A stretch of 17,780 bases of DNA from an alpha proteobacterium 3107. Lineage in GTDB: Bacteria > Pseudomonadota > Alphaproteobacteria > Rhodobacterales > Rhodobacteraceae. The notes beneath the pieces were generated by a model. It worked only from the letters and a program-made list of their open reading frames with translations, was not told the DNA's origin and made no database searches. Every line of letters starts with the position of its first letter. Positions within the stretch are counted from its first letter, which is position 1. The position numbers and the translations under genes were made by a program. Where the stretch lies: contig JPPB01000158.1 of assembly GCA_001483205.1 (NCBI GenBank), positions 1-17,780 on the forward strand, in the 5' to 3' direction. This document shows positions 1-10,475 of this stretch, piece after piece.

Positions 1-88
1 CCCGTCCCGGAAACGGTCCGGTGGACCGTTTCAGGGCCGAACGGGCGGAGCCCCAAGGCGCGGCCCGGTCTTATGACCGGGCGGGGCT
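1..88 (+). repeat. Family B palindromic repeat, copy 1 (may be cut by window edge)
   Basis: Two consecutive hairpins are visible. The first is GAAACGGTCC at 10-19 pairing with GGACCGTTTC at 23-32 around a 3-nt loop. The second is GCCCGGTC at 63-70 pairing with GACCGGGC at 75-82 around a 4-nt loop. Nearly the same sequence, including the spacer GGGCCGAACGGGCGGAG, recurs at 16142-16226, and an inverted, more diverged copy lies at 7896-7990. No coding signal. It sits about 40 bp from the family A copy at 131-345. The left boundary is unknown because the window starts here. Confidence 0.7.
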
Positions 89-130
89 GGCTTGAGGGAC
101 AGGAAACCGGGGCCGTGCGGATGTGCTATC

Positions 131-345
131 GAAGACCTCTGCATAAGAGTGTGTCGCCCCCCAAATGTCCCGCCCGGCGCTTGCTGCCCAAGCAGCGCCT
201 GCCTGCCCCCCGGCAGGCGCTCTAAACGTCTCAGCCTGTTGCAGCATATGGGCTTTATGGTAAGACCATCGCCAATTTGGACTGTCACGAAAAGCGCCCG
301 TCCAGGCAGGCGGCTGCCCGGCTGAGCCAATATGCAGAGGCCTTC
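131..345 (+). mobile_element. Family A MITE-like element, full copy 1
   Basis: The element has inverted ends: GAAGACCTCTGCATA at the left, and at the right the complement of GAAGGCCTCTGCATA. The interior holds a 10-bp palindrome, AGCGCCTGCC at 194-203 with GGCAGGCGCT at 212-221. Near the right end is a shorter hairpin (295-312) that, read on the minus strand, is followed by a short T-run (290-293). The left and right halves are loosely complementary over a longer distance. The element lies 27 bp beyond the ispE stop, with the terminator-like hairpin oriented to stop ispE transcription. No transposase and no conserved ORF. Target duplications could not be identified. Confidence 0.8.
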
Positions 346-372
346 GTAACGGAGTCTGCTGCCCCACACAGC

Positions 373-1251
373 CTACCCCCGCCGCAGGGCCGTGGTCCTG
401 ACCCACCAGTCCGGATGATCGCGGGCAATCCGCTCTGCCGCCCGCTCTGCCGCCCGCGCCCCGGCATAGATGCCGAAACATGTCGCGCCGGAGCCGGACA
501 TCCGCGCCAGCAGCGCCCCGTCCTGCGCCGCCAACGCCGCCAGCACATCGGCGATTTCCGGGGCAATCCCCCTGGCAGGCCCCTCCAGATCATTGCGCTG
601 CCCGCCAAGCCATTCCGCAAAATCCGCAACCGCCCTGAACCCCGGAATCTCCACCGGCATCGGCGGGTTGGCCTTTGCCTCAAGGGCCGCAAACACCGCC
701 CCGGTGGGAACGCTCACCCCCGGATTGACCAGCACCAGCCATGTCTCGGGCAGCCCCGGCAGGGGGGCAAGGCATTCGCCCGCGCCCCGCATCCGCTGCG
801 GCACCGCAGACCGGCAGACCGGCACATCCGCCCCCAGAACGGAAACGTCCTCGGGCGCGGCGATCCCCCAGTGGGCCGACAACAGGCGCAGGGCCGCCGC
901 CGCATCAGCCGACCCGCCACCGATCCCCGCCCGGTTCGGCAGGCGCTTGGTCAGGCGGATTGAGGCCCCCCGGTCCGGGGCCAGCAGGCGCGCCGCCCGC
1001 AGCACCAGATTATCCGCGCCGCCCGGAACGCCGTCGGCCATCGGTCCGTCCACCGTCAGCCGCAACCTGTCGCCGGGCCGGACACAGAGCGTATCATGCA
1101 GCCCGTCGGCAAAGGCCACCAGACTGTCCAGCAAATGACGGCCATCGGCGCGCTGTCCGGTGACATGCAGCGTCAGGTTGATCTTGGCACGGGCGCGGGT
1201 GGTGAGCACCCTGCCGGTCCGGGCCGGACTACCCCGTTCCGCGCGCGGCAT
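373..1251 (-). CDS. ispE: 4-diphosphocytidyl-2-C-methyl-D-erythritol kinase
   Basis: ATP-dependent kinase that phosphorylates the 2-hydroxyl of CDP-methylerythritol in the cytosolic MEP pathway for isoprenoid precursors. The product is 292 aa against about 280 for the family. Visible GHMP-kinase features are the N-terminal [11 protein letters not shown] (Lys23), the glycine-rich ATP loop [16 protein letters not shown] (about 104-119), and GADVPV with the catalytic Asp142. The ATG overlaps the stop of the upstream TPR gene by one base (TGATG), which implies translational coupling. A GTG at codon 15 ([13 protein letters not shown]) would give 278 aa, closer to the usual length, and is a real alternative start. 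A 12-bp tandem duplication (431-454) gives a repeated AAER near the C-terminus. Identification is secure; the exact start is less so. Confidence 0.95.
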   Translation of the reverse strand: MPRAERGSPARTGRVLTTRARAKINLTLHVTGQRADGRHLLDSLVAFADGLHDTLCVRPGDRLRLTVDGPMADGVPGGADNLVLRAARLLAPDRGASIRLTKRLPNRAGIGGGSADAAAALRLLSAHWGIAAPEDVSVLGADVPVCRSAVPQRMRGAGECLAPLPGLPETWLVLVNPGVSVPTGAVFAALEAKANPPMPVEIPGFRAVADFAEWLGGQRNDLEGPARGIAPEIADVLAALAAQDGALLARMSGSGATCFGIYAGARAAERAAERIARDHPDWWVRTTALRRG

Positions 1252-2957
1252 CAGTGTTCTGACGCCACCTTGAGCGGGTCCGCGCCCTCTTCTTCCAGCA
1301 CCCGGTCCAGACCCACTTCGAGCTTGCGGTTGATGCGGTCAGGGTCGGGCTCGGTCTCTTCACCGGTAATGAAGGACAGCGCCCGCCGCCACTGAAATTC
1401 GGCCTCGCGCCGCCGCCCGACGGCCCACAGTGTATCGCCCAGATGGTCGCTGATCACCGGGTCCGCCGGTTCCAGTTCCGCCGCGCGCTCCATATATCCG
1501 GCGGCGTCATCATAGCGGCCCAGCCGGTAGAGCACCCAGCCAAGGGAATCAGTGATGAAACCGTTTTCAGGTTCTGCCTCTACCGCGCGCTCGATCATCT
1601 CAAGCGCCTCATCCAGCCGCTCGCGCCGCTCCACCAGGGAATACCCCAGATAGTTCAGCACGAACGGCTGCGACGGATTGAGCGAAAGCGCCTGACGGAA
1701 ATCGGCCTCTGCCAGTTCCCAGTCGCCTGTGCGTTCGCGGGTGATGCCGCGCGCATAATAGGCCCCCCAGTGGGACGCATCGGGCTGATGATAGAGCGCA
1801 ATCGCCTGATCATAGGCAAGGGCTGCCTCGGCAAAGCGGCTCTCCCGGCGCAGGGTGTCGCCCAGTGCAGTGTGAACGACGGGCAGCACGGCATGGGACT
1901 CGGCAAGCTGGCGCAGCACTTCAATCGCCACATCGGGTTTGCCTGCGTCCTCCAGCGCCCCGGCGCGGCCCATCTCGGCGATGTGAAATGACGGCGCGTT
2001 CCGGGGCACCCGGTCATAGACCTCTATGGCAAGGCCGAAACGCCCCAGTTCCTCAAGCAGCGCGGCAGAGAGCAACAGGGCGTCAACATGGTCCGGGCGC
2101 AAATCCGCCGCAACCCGGGCATAGAACAGGGTATAGGTCGCCGATGCCTCTGTTCGCAGCGCGGTGGCAATGGTGTAGAACACTTCCGCCGCGCCGCCCC
2201 TTGCATCCCTGATCAGGCTGAACGGCACGGTTTCCCCGGCGGCCAGCGCCCCCCTGAGCCGTCGGGCCGTCGGGTCGCCGGGCTGCGCGCCAAAGACCTG
2301 TTCGATCAGCCGGAGCGCATCGGCGTTGCGACCCAGTTGGCTGAGGATCTGGGCATGAGCGATAATGCCGGTGCGCGTGACGGGCAGCGCGCCATGGGCC
2401 GCGCCGGACAATATCTGATCCGCGCCGCCGAAATCGCCGACCAGCGCCAGAGCAAACGCCTTGTGCAGAAGGCCGAAGTTCCGTGTGCCCTCGCCGGTGG
2501 CAACCGCGTCAAAGGCAACCCCCGCATCGGACATGCGGCCCGTGCCCACATGCGCCCATGCCTTCAGCAGGCCATCGGCGAGCGGCCCGGCGCTCAGGCC
2601 GTTCTCATAACCGGCAAAGACCGCCTCGTGATCGCCGTTTGCAAAATGTTCCGACAGGATCAGCATGTCGGCAATCGGGTTTTGCAGGCCGTGCGCGCGT
2701 ATCCCGCGGGCGACGGTGCGGGCGCGGGTGAAATCCCCCAGGCCCAACCAGGCAGTCATCGCTTTTTCCAGCAGCGTCGGATCGGACGGGTCGCGCGCCA
2801 GCGCCTGCGTGTAATAGCGCGAGGCAGTCGCATAGTCGGACAGCATGTCGGCCTGACGCGCGGCGAGATACGCCCCCGCGATCCCCCCGGCCCCTGTCGG
2901 CCCGGCCATGACCAGCAAGAGCGCCGAGGCCACCAGGGCCCTTGTCGTTCCGAACAT
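1251..2957 (-). CDS. Secreted/periplasmic tetratricopeptide repeat protein
   Basis: 568 aa. The N-terminus has a signal-peptide pattern: MFGTTR, a hydrophobic run [13 protein letters not shown], then small residues PTGAGG around 20-25, so export to the periplasm is likely. The rest is helical TPR-type repeat. The clearest motifs are in the C-terminal half: [20 protein letters not shown], then [20 protein letters not shown], then [20 protein letters not shown], which is the familiar LGY/LGW/LGD series of bacterial TPR proteins. No enzymatic domain is seen, and a scaffold or protein-interaction role is inferred only from the fold. It is first in a two-gene unit with ispE (one-base overlap). From memory, a TPR gene beside ispE is common in Rhodobacterales. 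The precise function is unknown. Confidence 0.85.
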   Translation of the reverse strand: MFGTTRALVASALLLVMAGPTGAGGIAGAYLAARQADMLSDYATASRYYTQALARDPSDPTLLEKAMTAWLGLGDFTRARTVARGIRAHGLQNPIADMLILSEHFANGDHEAVFAGYENGLSAGPLADGLLKAWAHVGTGRMSDAGVAFDAVATGEGTRNFGLLHKAFALALVGDFGGADQILSGAAHGALPVTRTGIIAHAQILSQLGRNADALRLIEQVFGAQPGDPTARRLRGALAAGETVPFSLIRDARGGAAEVFYTIATALRTEASATYTLFYARVAADLRPDHVDALLLSAALLEELGRFGLAIEVYDRVPRNAPSFHIAEMGRAGALEDAGKPDVAIEVLRQLAESHAVLPVVHTALGDTLRRESRFAEAALAYDQAIALYHQPDASHWGAYYARGITRERTGDWELAEADFRQALSLNPSQPFVLNYLGYSLVERRERLDEALEMIERAVEAEPENGFITDSLGWVLYRLGRYDDAAGYMERAAELEPADPVISDHLGDTLWAVGRRREAEFQWRRALSFITGEETEPDPDRINRKLEVGLDRVLEEEGADPLKVASEH

Positions 2958-3128
2958 CTCTGATCACCCTTGTGCATTTCGGTATGGGGCGAAGACTAGT
3001 CGAAAAAGGGACGCGCGTGCAATAGCCTGCGGAAATGGCGGGCTCCGGCTCCGGTCCGGCGGCAACGGTGACGGCGAACGCCCCCCTGATTGCACCGTCG
3101 GGATTCAAGACACTTTCAATCCCGCCCG

Positions 3129-3737
3129 GTGTCTGATAGCACTGACCCAAAGGTTCGGACAGCCGGGGGAACCGTCATAAAGAGTTTCGAGTTCAGAAGG
3201 AACGAAGCGGAAATCCGCGAGAACCTGCCGGGCGTCTTTCCGCGTCTTTGGCGGTTCTGTCTGTTTCAGACCGGGCGGCGCGACCGGGCGGACGATCTGG
3301 CCCAGTCCACATGCCTGCGGGCGCTGGAGAAAGCCCACCAATACAGCGCCGGAACACATCTGGACCGCTGGCTGTTCCTGATGGCGAAACGGATATGGCT
3401 GAACGAGGTGCGGGCGGCGGCGGTGCGCTCGGGCCGGGGGCTGGTCGCAATCGAAGACATGGAAATCCCCGATACCAGACCGGATACGGAAACGAATGTT
3501 CTGGCCGGTCAGGTGTTGAAAGCCATAGGAGAATTGCCCGAGGCGATGCGTATCACGGTGCTGATGGTTTATGTTGAGAGGATGAGCTATCGGGAAGCCG
3601 CGGATGTTCTGGAAATACCGATCGGAACGGTTATGAGTCGCCTTGCAGCAGCCCGGAAACGTATCGCGGCCACGTTTTCGCAGGAAGGAAAAGAGACATG
3701 CCGCGAGACGGCCGGTCATTCACGGATGAGGAGCTGA
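3129..3737 (+). CDS. ECF-type RNA polymerase sigma factor (start codon uncertain)
   Basis: Group 4 (ECF) sigma factor. Region 2 is visible from LPGVFPRLWRFCLFQTG through RADDLAQSTCLRALEKAHQY to LDRWLFLMAKRIWLNEVRA, which are the -10 recognition and core-binding helices. Region 4 is AIGELPEAMRITVLMVY, then MSYREAADVLEIPIGTVMSR, a helix-turn-helix for the -35. There is no in-frame ATG upstream of region 2. GTG at 3129 (MSDSTDPKV...) is the best standard start and gives 202 aa; TTG at 3090 is possible. A strong Shine-Dalgarno-like GGGGGA lies 6 bp before an ATA codon at 3177, exactly where homologues might be expected to begin. Its 3' end overlaps the anti-sigma gene by 40 nt, as expected for a coupled sigma/anti-sigma pair. 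The target regulon is unknown. Confidence 0.85.
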   Translation: MSDSTDPKVRTAGGTVIKSFEFRRNEAEIRENLPGVFPRLWRFCLFQTGRRDRADDLAQSTCLRALEKAHQYSAGTHLDRWLFLMAKRIWLNEVRAAAVRSGRGLVAIEDMEIPDTRPDTETNVLAGQVLKAIGELPEAMRITVLMVYVERMSYREAADVLEIPIGTVMSRLAAARKRIAATFSQEGKETCRETAGHSRMRS

Positions 3738-4456
3738 CGGCCTATCTGGATGCAGAGGCCGATGATGCTCTGATGCAGGAGATCAACGGGGCGCTTGACC
3801 ATGACCGCGTGCTCGGTGAGCGTCTGGCCGCGCTGCGCATTCCGCTCGATACGGTTCGGGAGGCGCTGGCACCCCAAAGGCTCGGCGCGCCGGATGCGCC
3901 GGATTTGCCGTGGGTGCGGTCACGGTCATACGGACGGGTGTCGTTCGGGGGCGTCAGGATGGCCGGAGTGGTCGCCGCATCTGTCATCGCGGGCGTCATT
4001 CTGGGGGCGACCATGTTCCGGGGCCTGCCCCCTTCCGACACCCCGGCATGGGCCGAAGCCGCCGCCGCCTATCAGGAGCTTTACGTCGCCGAGACCCTGC
4101 TGAACTCTGAGCAATCCCCGGAGGTGACCGGGAACGTCCTTGCCGGTTTTGGTGCCGCGCACGGGCTGTCGCTTTCAGGGCTGACCGGTCTGGAAGGCGT
4201 TGCCTTCAAACGCGCCCAAATTCTGGGCTATGAAGGGCAGCCGCTGTTGCAACTCGCCTATCTGGCAGGGACGGACACGCCGGTGTCTGTCTGCCTGTTC
4301 CCGGTGGATGGCTCTGACCACGCACCGCAGACAACGGTTCTGAAGGGCCTGTCGGCGACGGGCTGGGTGTCGCGGGGTGTTGGCTTTCTGGTTATCGGCG
4401 GGCGGGACGATGCCCTGACCCGCAGGGTTGCCGATCAGGTGATCGCCACTCTGTAG
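3698..4456 (+). CDS. Membrane-anchored anti-sigma factor, no zinc motif
   Basis: 252 aa, preceded by a good ribosome site (AGGAAAAGAGACATG). The N-terminal cytosolic part (FTDEELTAYLDAEADDALMQ, about 8-27) resembles the start of anti-sigma domains that clamp ECF sigma factors. One transmembrane segment is visible (about 87-107, MAGVVAASVIAGVILGATMF). The remaining 145 residues would lie in the periplasm and are probably a sensory or stability domain. The HxxxCxxC zinc signature of ZAS-type anti-sigmas is absent. Position directly after, and overlapping, the sigma gene supports the assignment. The model is that it holds the sigma factor at the membrane until a signal releases it; the signal cannot be read from sequence. 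Confidence 0.8.
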   Translation: MPRDGRSFTDEELTAYLDAEADDALMQEINGALDHDRVLGERLAALRIPLDTVREALAPQRLGAPDAPDLPWVRSRSYGRVSFGGVRMAGVVAASVIAGVILGATMFRGLPPSDTPAWAEAAAAYQELYVAETLLNSEQSPEVTGNVLAGFGAAHGLSLSGLTGLEGVAFKRAQILGYEGQPLLQLAYLAGTDTPVSVCLFPVDGSDHAPQTTVLKGLSATGWVSRGVGFLVIGGRDDALTRRVADQVIATL

Positions 4457-4469
4457 CGGGGCGGGAAAA

Positions 4470-4497
4470 GGGCCGGGCAACACATCCCGCCCGGCCC
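4470..4497. terminator. Hairpin between convergent anti-sigma gene and katG, likely bidirectional terminator
   Basis: A perfect 9-bp stem, GGGCCGGGC (4470-4478) with GCCCGGCCC (4489-4497), around a 10-nt loop. It lies in the 50-bp gap between two converging genes. There is no strong T-run on either side, so termination efficiency is uncertain. Confidence 0.6.
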
Positions 4498-4506
4498 CCA
4501 TTGGCC

Positions 4507-6792
<2,286 letters not shown>

Positions 6793-6867
6793 CGGAATAT
6801 GGTGCGACGACGTATAATTGATCGCAGGGTCCAGCCCTGATCCTGCCAAGACACATTTGGCAAACGC

Positions 6868-7000
6868 TTTGTCGAAAAACCTATACATTCTAACAGATTG
6901 AGGCGTTCAAAGCACCTGCCGGGCGGGGCATTTGGGGGGCGATACACCCTTATGCAGAGGTCTCTAATAGTGCGTTAGTGGCCAAACCATCCGCCCGGCC
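6868..7000. mobile_element. Two decayed family A fragments, head to head
   Basis: Reading 6868-6962, a diverged and shortened minus-orientation A copy is recognisable. It has GATTGAGGCGTTCAAAGC, then CACCTGCCGGGCGGGGCATT, and ends in TTATGCAGAGGTCT; the central palindrome is deleted. From 6958 a plus-orientation A left end continues: CTAATAGTGCG, then TTAGTGGCCAAACCATCCGC. It stops about 18 bp short of the hydrolase stop codon. The two share the tip, so they abut outer end to outer end. The fragments fill most of the 330-bp gap between hydrolase and katG; the remainder nearest katG holds only the candidate promoter. Confidence 0.6.
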
Positions 7001-7017
7001 CCCGCCCCCCGCGTCGC

Positions 7018-7782
7018 TCACCCATCCAGAAACGCGCGCAGGGCGGCCTCGAACGCGCGCGGCCTTTCGGCGTGCAGCCAATGCCCCGCGCCGGGAATAC
7101 TGACAAACCGGGCGGCGGGGAACAGCGCTCTGATCCGCCCCCGATGTCCGGGCTGCACATAATCGCTTTCCGCCCCGGTCAGAAACAGCGCCGGGCCGTC
7201 AAACCGGCCTGACACATCCGGGAAGCCGACGATCCTGTCCATTTCGGCCTCCAGCACATCAAGGTTCAGACGCCAGCGCGGGGGCGCGGCGCGCAGGTCA
7301 AGCGATTGCAGCAGAAAGGCACGCACAGCCGGATCAGTGATCTGCCTCGCAAGGCGTGCATCCGCTTCTGCGCGTGTCCCAACCCCCCGCAGGTCAAGCG
7401 CTTTCATGGCCCGGACAAGGGGCGACTGATCATGCTGATAGGCGACAGGGGCAATATCGGCGACAATCAGCTTTCCGATCAGTTCAGGCTGCGCGAGCGC
7501 CAGAACCATCGCCGCCTTGCCCCCCATGGAATGCCCCATGACATCCGCCCGGCCGCCGATGGCCCTGATCACCCCGGCCAGATCATCCGCCATGTCGGGA
7601 TAGCTGTTGGTGCCGAACCACGGGCTTTCCCCGTGATTTCGCATGTCAACGGTGACGGTTTCCCCGCGGTCGCTCATCTGCCCGGCAATTCGCCGCCAGT
7701 TGCGGGCCGAGCCGTAAAGCCCGTGCGCGATCAGAAGCGGCGGGGCTTCGGTGCGGTGCCCGGTGCGGGTGATTTTCAGCAT
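7018..7782 (-). CDS. Alpha/beta-fold hydrolase (YbfF/ABHD11-like esterase)
   Basis: 254 aa. The fold is shown by APPLLIAHGLYGSARNW (oxyanion-hole strand-turn), DMRNHGESP, and the nucleophile elbow GHSMGG with Ser85. Asp207 (SDYV) and His234 (GAGHWLHAE) complete a plausible triad. The RNHGxSP plus YPDMADDLA pattern resembles small acyl/carboxyl esterases such as YbfF, but the substrate is unknown. The start is ATG at 7782, chosen because GGAG lies 1 nt upstream of it and homology begins there. An in-frame extension to 7923 exists but runs through repeat sequence and is not credible. A family A tip begins only 4 bp before this ATG. It is downstream of glyA in the same direction, so it may be read from glyA or from a promoter in the repeat. 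Confidence 0.85.
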   Translation of the reverse strand: MLKITRTGHRTEAPPLLIAHGLYGSARNWRRIAGQMSDRGETVTVDMRNHGESPWFGTNSYPDMADDLAGVIRAIGGRADVMGHSMGGKAAMVLALAQPELIGKLIVADIAPVAYQHDQSPLVRAMKALDLRGVGTRAEADARLARQITDPAVRAFLLQSLDLRAAPPRWRLNLDVLEAEMDRIVGFPDVSGRFDGPALFLTGAESDYVQPGHRGRIRALFPAARFVSIPGAGHWLHAERPRAFEAALRAFLDG

Positions 7783-7786
7783 CTCC

Positions 7787-7845
7787 AAGACCTTTGCATC
7801 ATGGCGCGTCAGCGGCCAGCCTGTCCGCCCGGCGCTTGCGCCGGG
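7787..7845 (+). mobile_element. Solo family A left end
   Basis: AAGACCTTTGCATCATGG, then CGCGTCAGCGGCCAGCCTGT and CCGCCCGGCGCTTGCGCCGG match the first 60 bp of complete A copies. The element then breaks off into an unrelated long hairpin and a family B copy. It forms the immediate upstream region of the hydrolase gene. Confidence 0.7.
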
Positions 7846-7846
7846 C

Positions 7847-7883
7847 CGCGCCGCCCCACCCCTCAATGGGGTGGGGCGGCGCG
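7847..7883. terminator. 16-bp perfect-stem hairpin between glyA and hydrolase
   Basis: GCGCCGCCCCACCCC (7848-7862) pairs perfectly with GGGGTGGGGCGGCGC (7868-7882) around the loop TCAAT, and one further C-G pair extends the stem. It lies within the 221-bp glyA-hydrolase gap. There is no T-run, so it may act as an mRNA stabiliser, a partial attenuator or just part of a repeat; the terminator label is tentative. Confidence 0.4.
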
Positions 7884-7895
7884 CACCCCCCTGGC

Positions 7896-7990
7896 CAAAC
7901 CTGACCCCCGGACGATCCGCCACCGGGCCGGGCCGTTATGGGGCTCCGCCCGTTCGTCCCTGAAACGGCCCACCAGACCGTTTCCGGCCC
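7896..7990 (-). repeat. Family B palindromic repeat, inverted copy
   Basis: The reverse complement reads GGAAACGG, a loop, CCGTTTC, then AGGGACGAACGGGCGGAGCC, then CGGCCCGGCCCGG. These are the same blocks in the same order as at 1-88 and 16142-16226, with several substitutions that weaken the first hairpin. It begins about 13 bp beyond the glyA stop. A block matching TCCGGGSGTCAGGYT joins this copy and the 16142 copy to their neighbouring A ends. Confidence 0.6.
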
Positions 7991-8003
7991 AGGCCTCACC
8001 CCC

Positions 8004-9287
8004 TCACAGGTTCGGATAAAGCGGAAAGCGGGCGCAAAGCCCGGCGACCTTGGCGCGCACAGCGGCCTCTGTCTCTGCATTGCCATCCGCGCCATTGGCG
8101 GCCAGCCCGTCGATCACCTCGACAATCAGATCGGCAACCCGGCGAAACTCGGCCTCTTTGAACCCGCGCGTGGTGCCCGCTGGCGTCCCCAGCCGGATGC
8201 CCGAGGTCACCGTCGGCTTTTCCGGGTCAAACGGAATGCCGTTTTTATTGACGGTGATATGTGCGCGGCCAAGCGCCTTGTCGGTGACATCACCGGTCAC
8301 CCCCTTGGGCCGCAGGTCCACCAGCATCACATGGGTGTCTGTGCCCCCGGTCACGATGTCCAGCCCCCCCCGGATCAACTGATCGGCCAGCGCATCCGCA
8401 TTCAGCCGCACCTGCCGCATGTATTGCCGAAACTCCGGGCGCAGCGCCTCGCCGAACGCAACCGCCTTGGCGGCGATGACGTGCATCAGCGGGCCGCCCT
8501 GAATGCCGGGGAAAATGGCCGAGTTCACCTTTTTCGCGATCCCTTCGTCATCGGTCAGAATCATGCCGCCCCGCGGCCCGCGCAATGTCTTGTGGGTGGT
8601 TGTGGTCGCCACATGAGCATGGGGGAACGGGCCGGGATGTTCGCCCGCCGCCACCAGACCGGCGAAATGGGCCATATCCACATGCAGCCACGCCCCCACA
8701 CTGTCGGCAATTTCCCGCATCCGGGCAAAGTCAATCACCCGCGGAATGGCAGAGCCACCGGCGATGATCAGCTTCGGCCTGTGCGCTGCCGCCAGTTCTG
8801 CGACCTTCTCATAGTCGATCAGGTTATCCTGCCTGCGCACACCATATTGCACCGCGTTGAACCATTTGCCCGACTGGTTCGGGGCCGCGCCATGGGTCAG
8901 ATGCCCGCCGGACGCCAGGTTCATGCCCAGAATCGTGTCGCCCGGTTGCAGCAGCGCCTGAAACACCCCCTGATTGGCCTGAGAGCCGGAATTGGGCTGA
9001 ACATTGGCAAAGCCGCAGCCGAACAACCGGGTGGCGCGGCTGATGGCCAGGGTCTCGGCCACATCCACATGCTGGCAGCCGCCATAATAGCGCCGTCCGG
9101 GATAGCCCTCGGCATATTTATTGGTCAGGACCGTGCCTTGCGCTTCCATCACCGCCGCCGACACGATATTCTCGGATGCAATCAGTTCAATCTCGTCACG
9201 CTGGCGGCGAAGTTCGTCAGCGACCGAGGCGTAAAGCTCCGGATCCCGGCTGGCGAGGGATTCGGTGAAAAAACCGGAATCGGACAT
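8004..9287 (-). CDS. glyA: Serine hydroxymethyltransferase
   Basis: PLP enzyme that interconverts serine plus tetrahydrofolate with glycine plus 5,10-methylene-tetrahydrofolate, the main one-carbon supply in the cytosol. 427 aa, full family length. The PLP Schiff-base lysine is Lys233 in [14 protein letters not shown]. Asp204 (HVDMAH) contacts the pyridine nitrogen, and the N-terminal IELIASEN and [13 protein letters not shown] substrate/cofactor motifs are intact. The start is ATG at 9287, with CGGAG 9 nt upstream. It is divergent from nadK. The 165 bp from 9288 to the A element at 9453 contain a small hairpin (GGCCCC 9336-9341 with GGGGCC 9351-9356) in the probable leader. I see no recognisable riboswitch there. 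Confidence 0.98.
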   Translation of the reverse strand: MSDSGFFTESLASRDPELYASVADELRRQRDEIELIASENIVSAAVMEAQGTVLTNKYAEGYPGRRYYGGCQHVDVAETLAISRATRLFGCGFANVQPNSGSQANQGVFQALLQPGDTILGMNLASGGHLTHGAAPNQSGKWFNAVQYGVRRQDNLIDYEKVAELAAAHRPKLIIAGGSAIPRVIDFARMREIADSVGAWLHVDMAHFAGLVAAGEHPGPFPHAHVATTTTHKTLRGPRGGMILTDDEGIAKKVNSAIFPGIQGGPLMHVIAAKAVAFGEALRPEFRQYMRQVRLNADALADQLIRGGLDIVTGGTDTHVMLVDLRPKGVTGDVTDKALGRAHITVNKNGIPFDPEKPTVTSGIRLGTPAGTTRGFKEAEFRRVADLIVEVIDGLAANGADGNAETEAAVRAKVAGLCARFPLYPNL

Positions 9288-9452
9288 GGGGAATGGCTCC
9301 GTCAGGGTTGGGTCGCGTAATTTCCTATCGGAAACGGCCCCGGTGCGAAAGGGGCCAAAGCGACATATTCCCGCCGGGGATCGTCATGTCTGGCGTCTGC
9401 GGGCAACTTGTGCTTCGATCAGGCAAGGGATGCGCCCCATGGACATACGGAC

Positions 9453-9666
9453 AACACCTCTGCATATTGTTGACCAAGCCGGGCAGCCGCCTGCCCGGGC
9501 GGGCGCTTTTTCTGACAGTCCACATTGGCGATGGTCTTTCCATAAAGCCCCTACGCTGCAAAGGGTTGAAGCGTTTCGAGCGCCTGCCGGGGGGCAGGCA
9601 GGCGCTGCCCGACGCAAGCGCCGGGCGGACGGTTTGGCAGTTGATGCGCTATTATGCAGAGATCTT
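9453..9666 (-). mobile_element. Family A MITE-like element, full copy 2 (inverted)
   Basis: Ends are AACACCTCTGCATATTG and ATTATGCAGAGATCTT, with the interior matching the other full copies in reverse. The hairpin CGCCTGCCCGGGCGGGCG at 9488-9505, followed by CTTTTT (9506-9511), is the best intrinsic-terminator-like structure in the family and reads on the plus strand, towards nadK. The element ends 19 bp before the nadK ATG, so it would insulate nadK from upstream plus-strand transcription. The frame happens to be open across it in nadK's phase, which makes a false N-terminal extension possible. Confidence 0.8.
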
Positions 9667-9685
9667 TGGACAGGAGCACGCGGCC

Positions 9686-10447
9686 ATGAACGCCAAAATC
9701 GCCTTTGTCGCCGGTGACGGGCAGGATGCGCAGGATGCGCGCGCCGGGCTGGTGGCGCGCTATGGCCATGTGCCCGAGGACCGGGCGGATGTCATCGTTG
9801 CGCTGGGGGGCGACGGGTTCATGCTGCACACCCTGCACGCCACCGAACATCTGAGTGCCCCGGTCTATGGCATGAACCGGGGGACGGTCGGGTTTCTGAT
9901 GAACGAATATGCGCGGGACAATCTGCCCGAGCGGTTGGCGCGGGCGGAAGAGGCGGTCATCAACCCCCTGCGCATGACAGCGGTGAGCCGCGACGGGGCG
10001 GTGCGCGAGGCTCTGGCGATCAATGAGGTCTCGATCCTGCGGGCCGGTCCGCAGGCGGCGCGGCTGAGGGTTTCGGTCGATGGCAAGATGCGGATGGAAG
10101 AGCTGGTTTGCGACGGCGCGTTGCTCTGCACGCCTGCGGGGTCAACCGCGTATAACTATTCCGCTCATGGCCCGATATTGCCGATCGGGGCCGAGGTTCT
10201 GGCGCTGACGGCGATGGCCGCGTTCCGGCCCCGGCGCTGGCGGGGGGCGTTGTTGCCGAAATCGGCAGAGGTGGAGGTGGAGGTGCTCGACCCGGTGAAG
10301 CGCCCGGTGATGGCCGATGCCGACAGCCGGTCGGTGCGCGATGTGGTCCGGGTGGGTATCCGCAGCGAGCCGGGGGTGCGGCACCGCATCCTGTTTGATC
10401 CGGGCCACGGGCTGGAGGAACGCCTGATCCGGGAGCAGTTTATTTGA
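9686..10447 (+). CDS. nadK: NAD kinase
   Basis: Phosphorylates NAD to NADP with ATP (or polyphosphate in some relatives). 253 aa, the short form usual in alphaproteobacteria. The conserved GGDG is at 41-44 (IVALGGDGFMLHTL). The NE motif is at Asn113-Glu114 (AINEVSI), and the glycine-rich CTPAGSTAYNYSAHGPI follows. The ATG at 9686 is chosen because AGGAG lies 10 nt upstream and family homology (MNAKIAFVAG) starts there. An in-frame open region back to 9293 crosses the A element and should not be counted. A 9-bp tandem repeat (9722-9739) gives QDAQDA in a variable N-terminal loop. Single-gene transcription unit, divergent from glyA; its promoter must lie in or beside the repeat. Confidence 0.95.
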   Translation: MNAKIAFVAGDGQDAQDARAGLVARYGHVPEDRADVIVALGGDGFMLHTLHATEHLSAPVYGMNRGTVGFLMNEYARDNLPERLARAEEAVINPLRMTAVSRDGAVREALAINEVSILRAGPQAARLRVSVDGKMRMEELVCDGALLCTPAGSTAYNYSAHGPILPIGAEVLALTAMAAFRPRRWRGALLPKSAEVEVEVLDPVKRPVMADADSRSVRDVVRVGIRSEPGVRHRILFDPGHGLEERLIREQFI

Positions 10448-10475
10448 GGCGGGGGCATCGGGGGGCGGTCTTGCC

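Noticed and set aside
131..345. A conserved small protein of about 60 aa encoded by family A (RLPGRALFxTVxIGDGLxIKP...)
   Set aside because: The frame is open in three copies, but the copy at 17589-17780 has two in-frame stops and the differences between copies do not favour synonymous sites. GC-rich repeats are often open by chance.
9288..9452. Glycine or other riboswitch in the glyA leader
   Set aside because: Only one small hairpin (9336-9356) is visible and no conserved aptamer pattern could be recognised.
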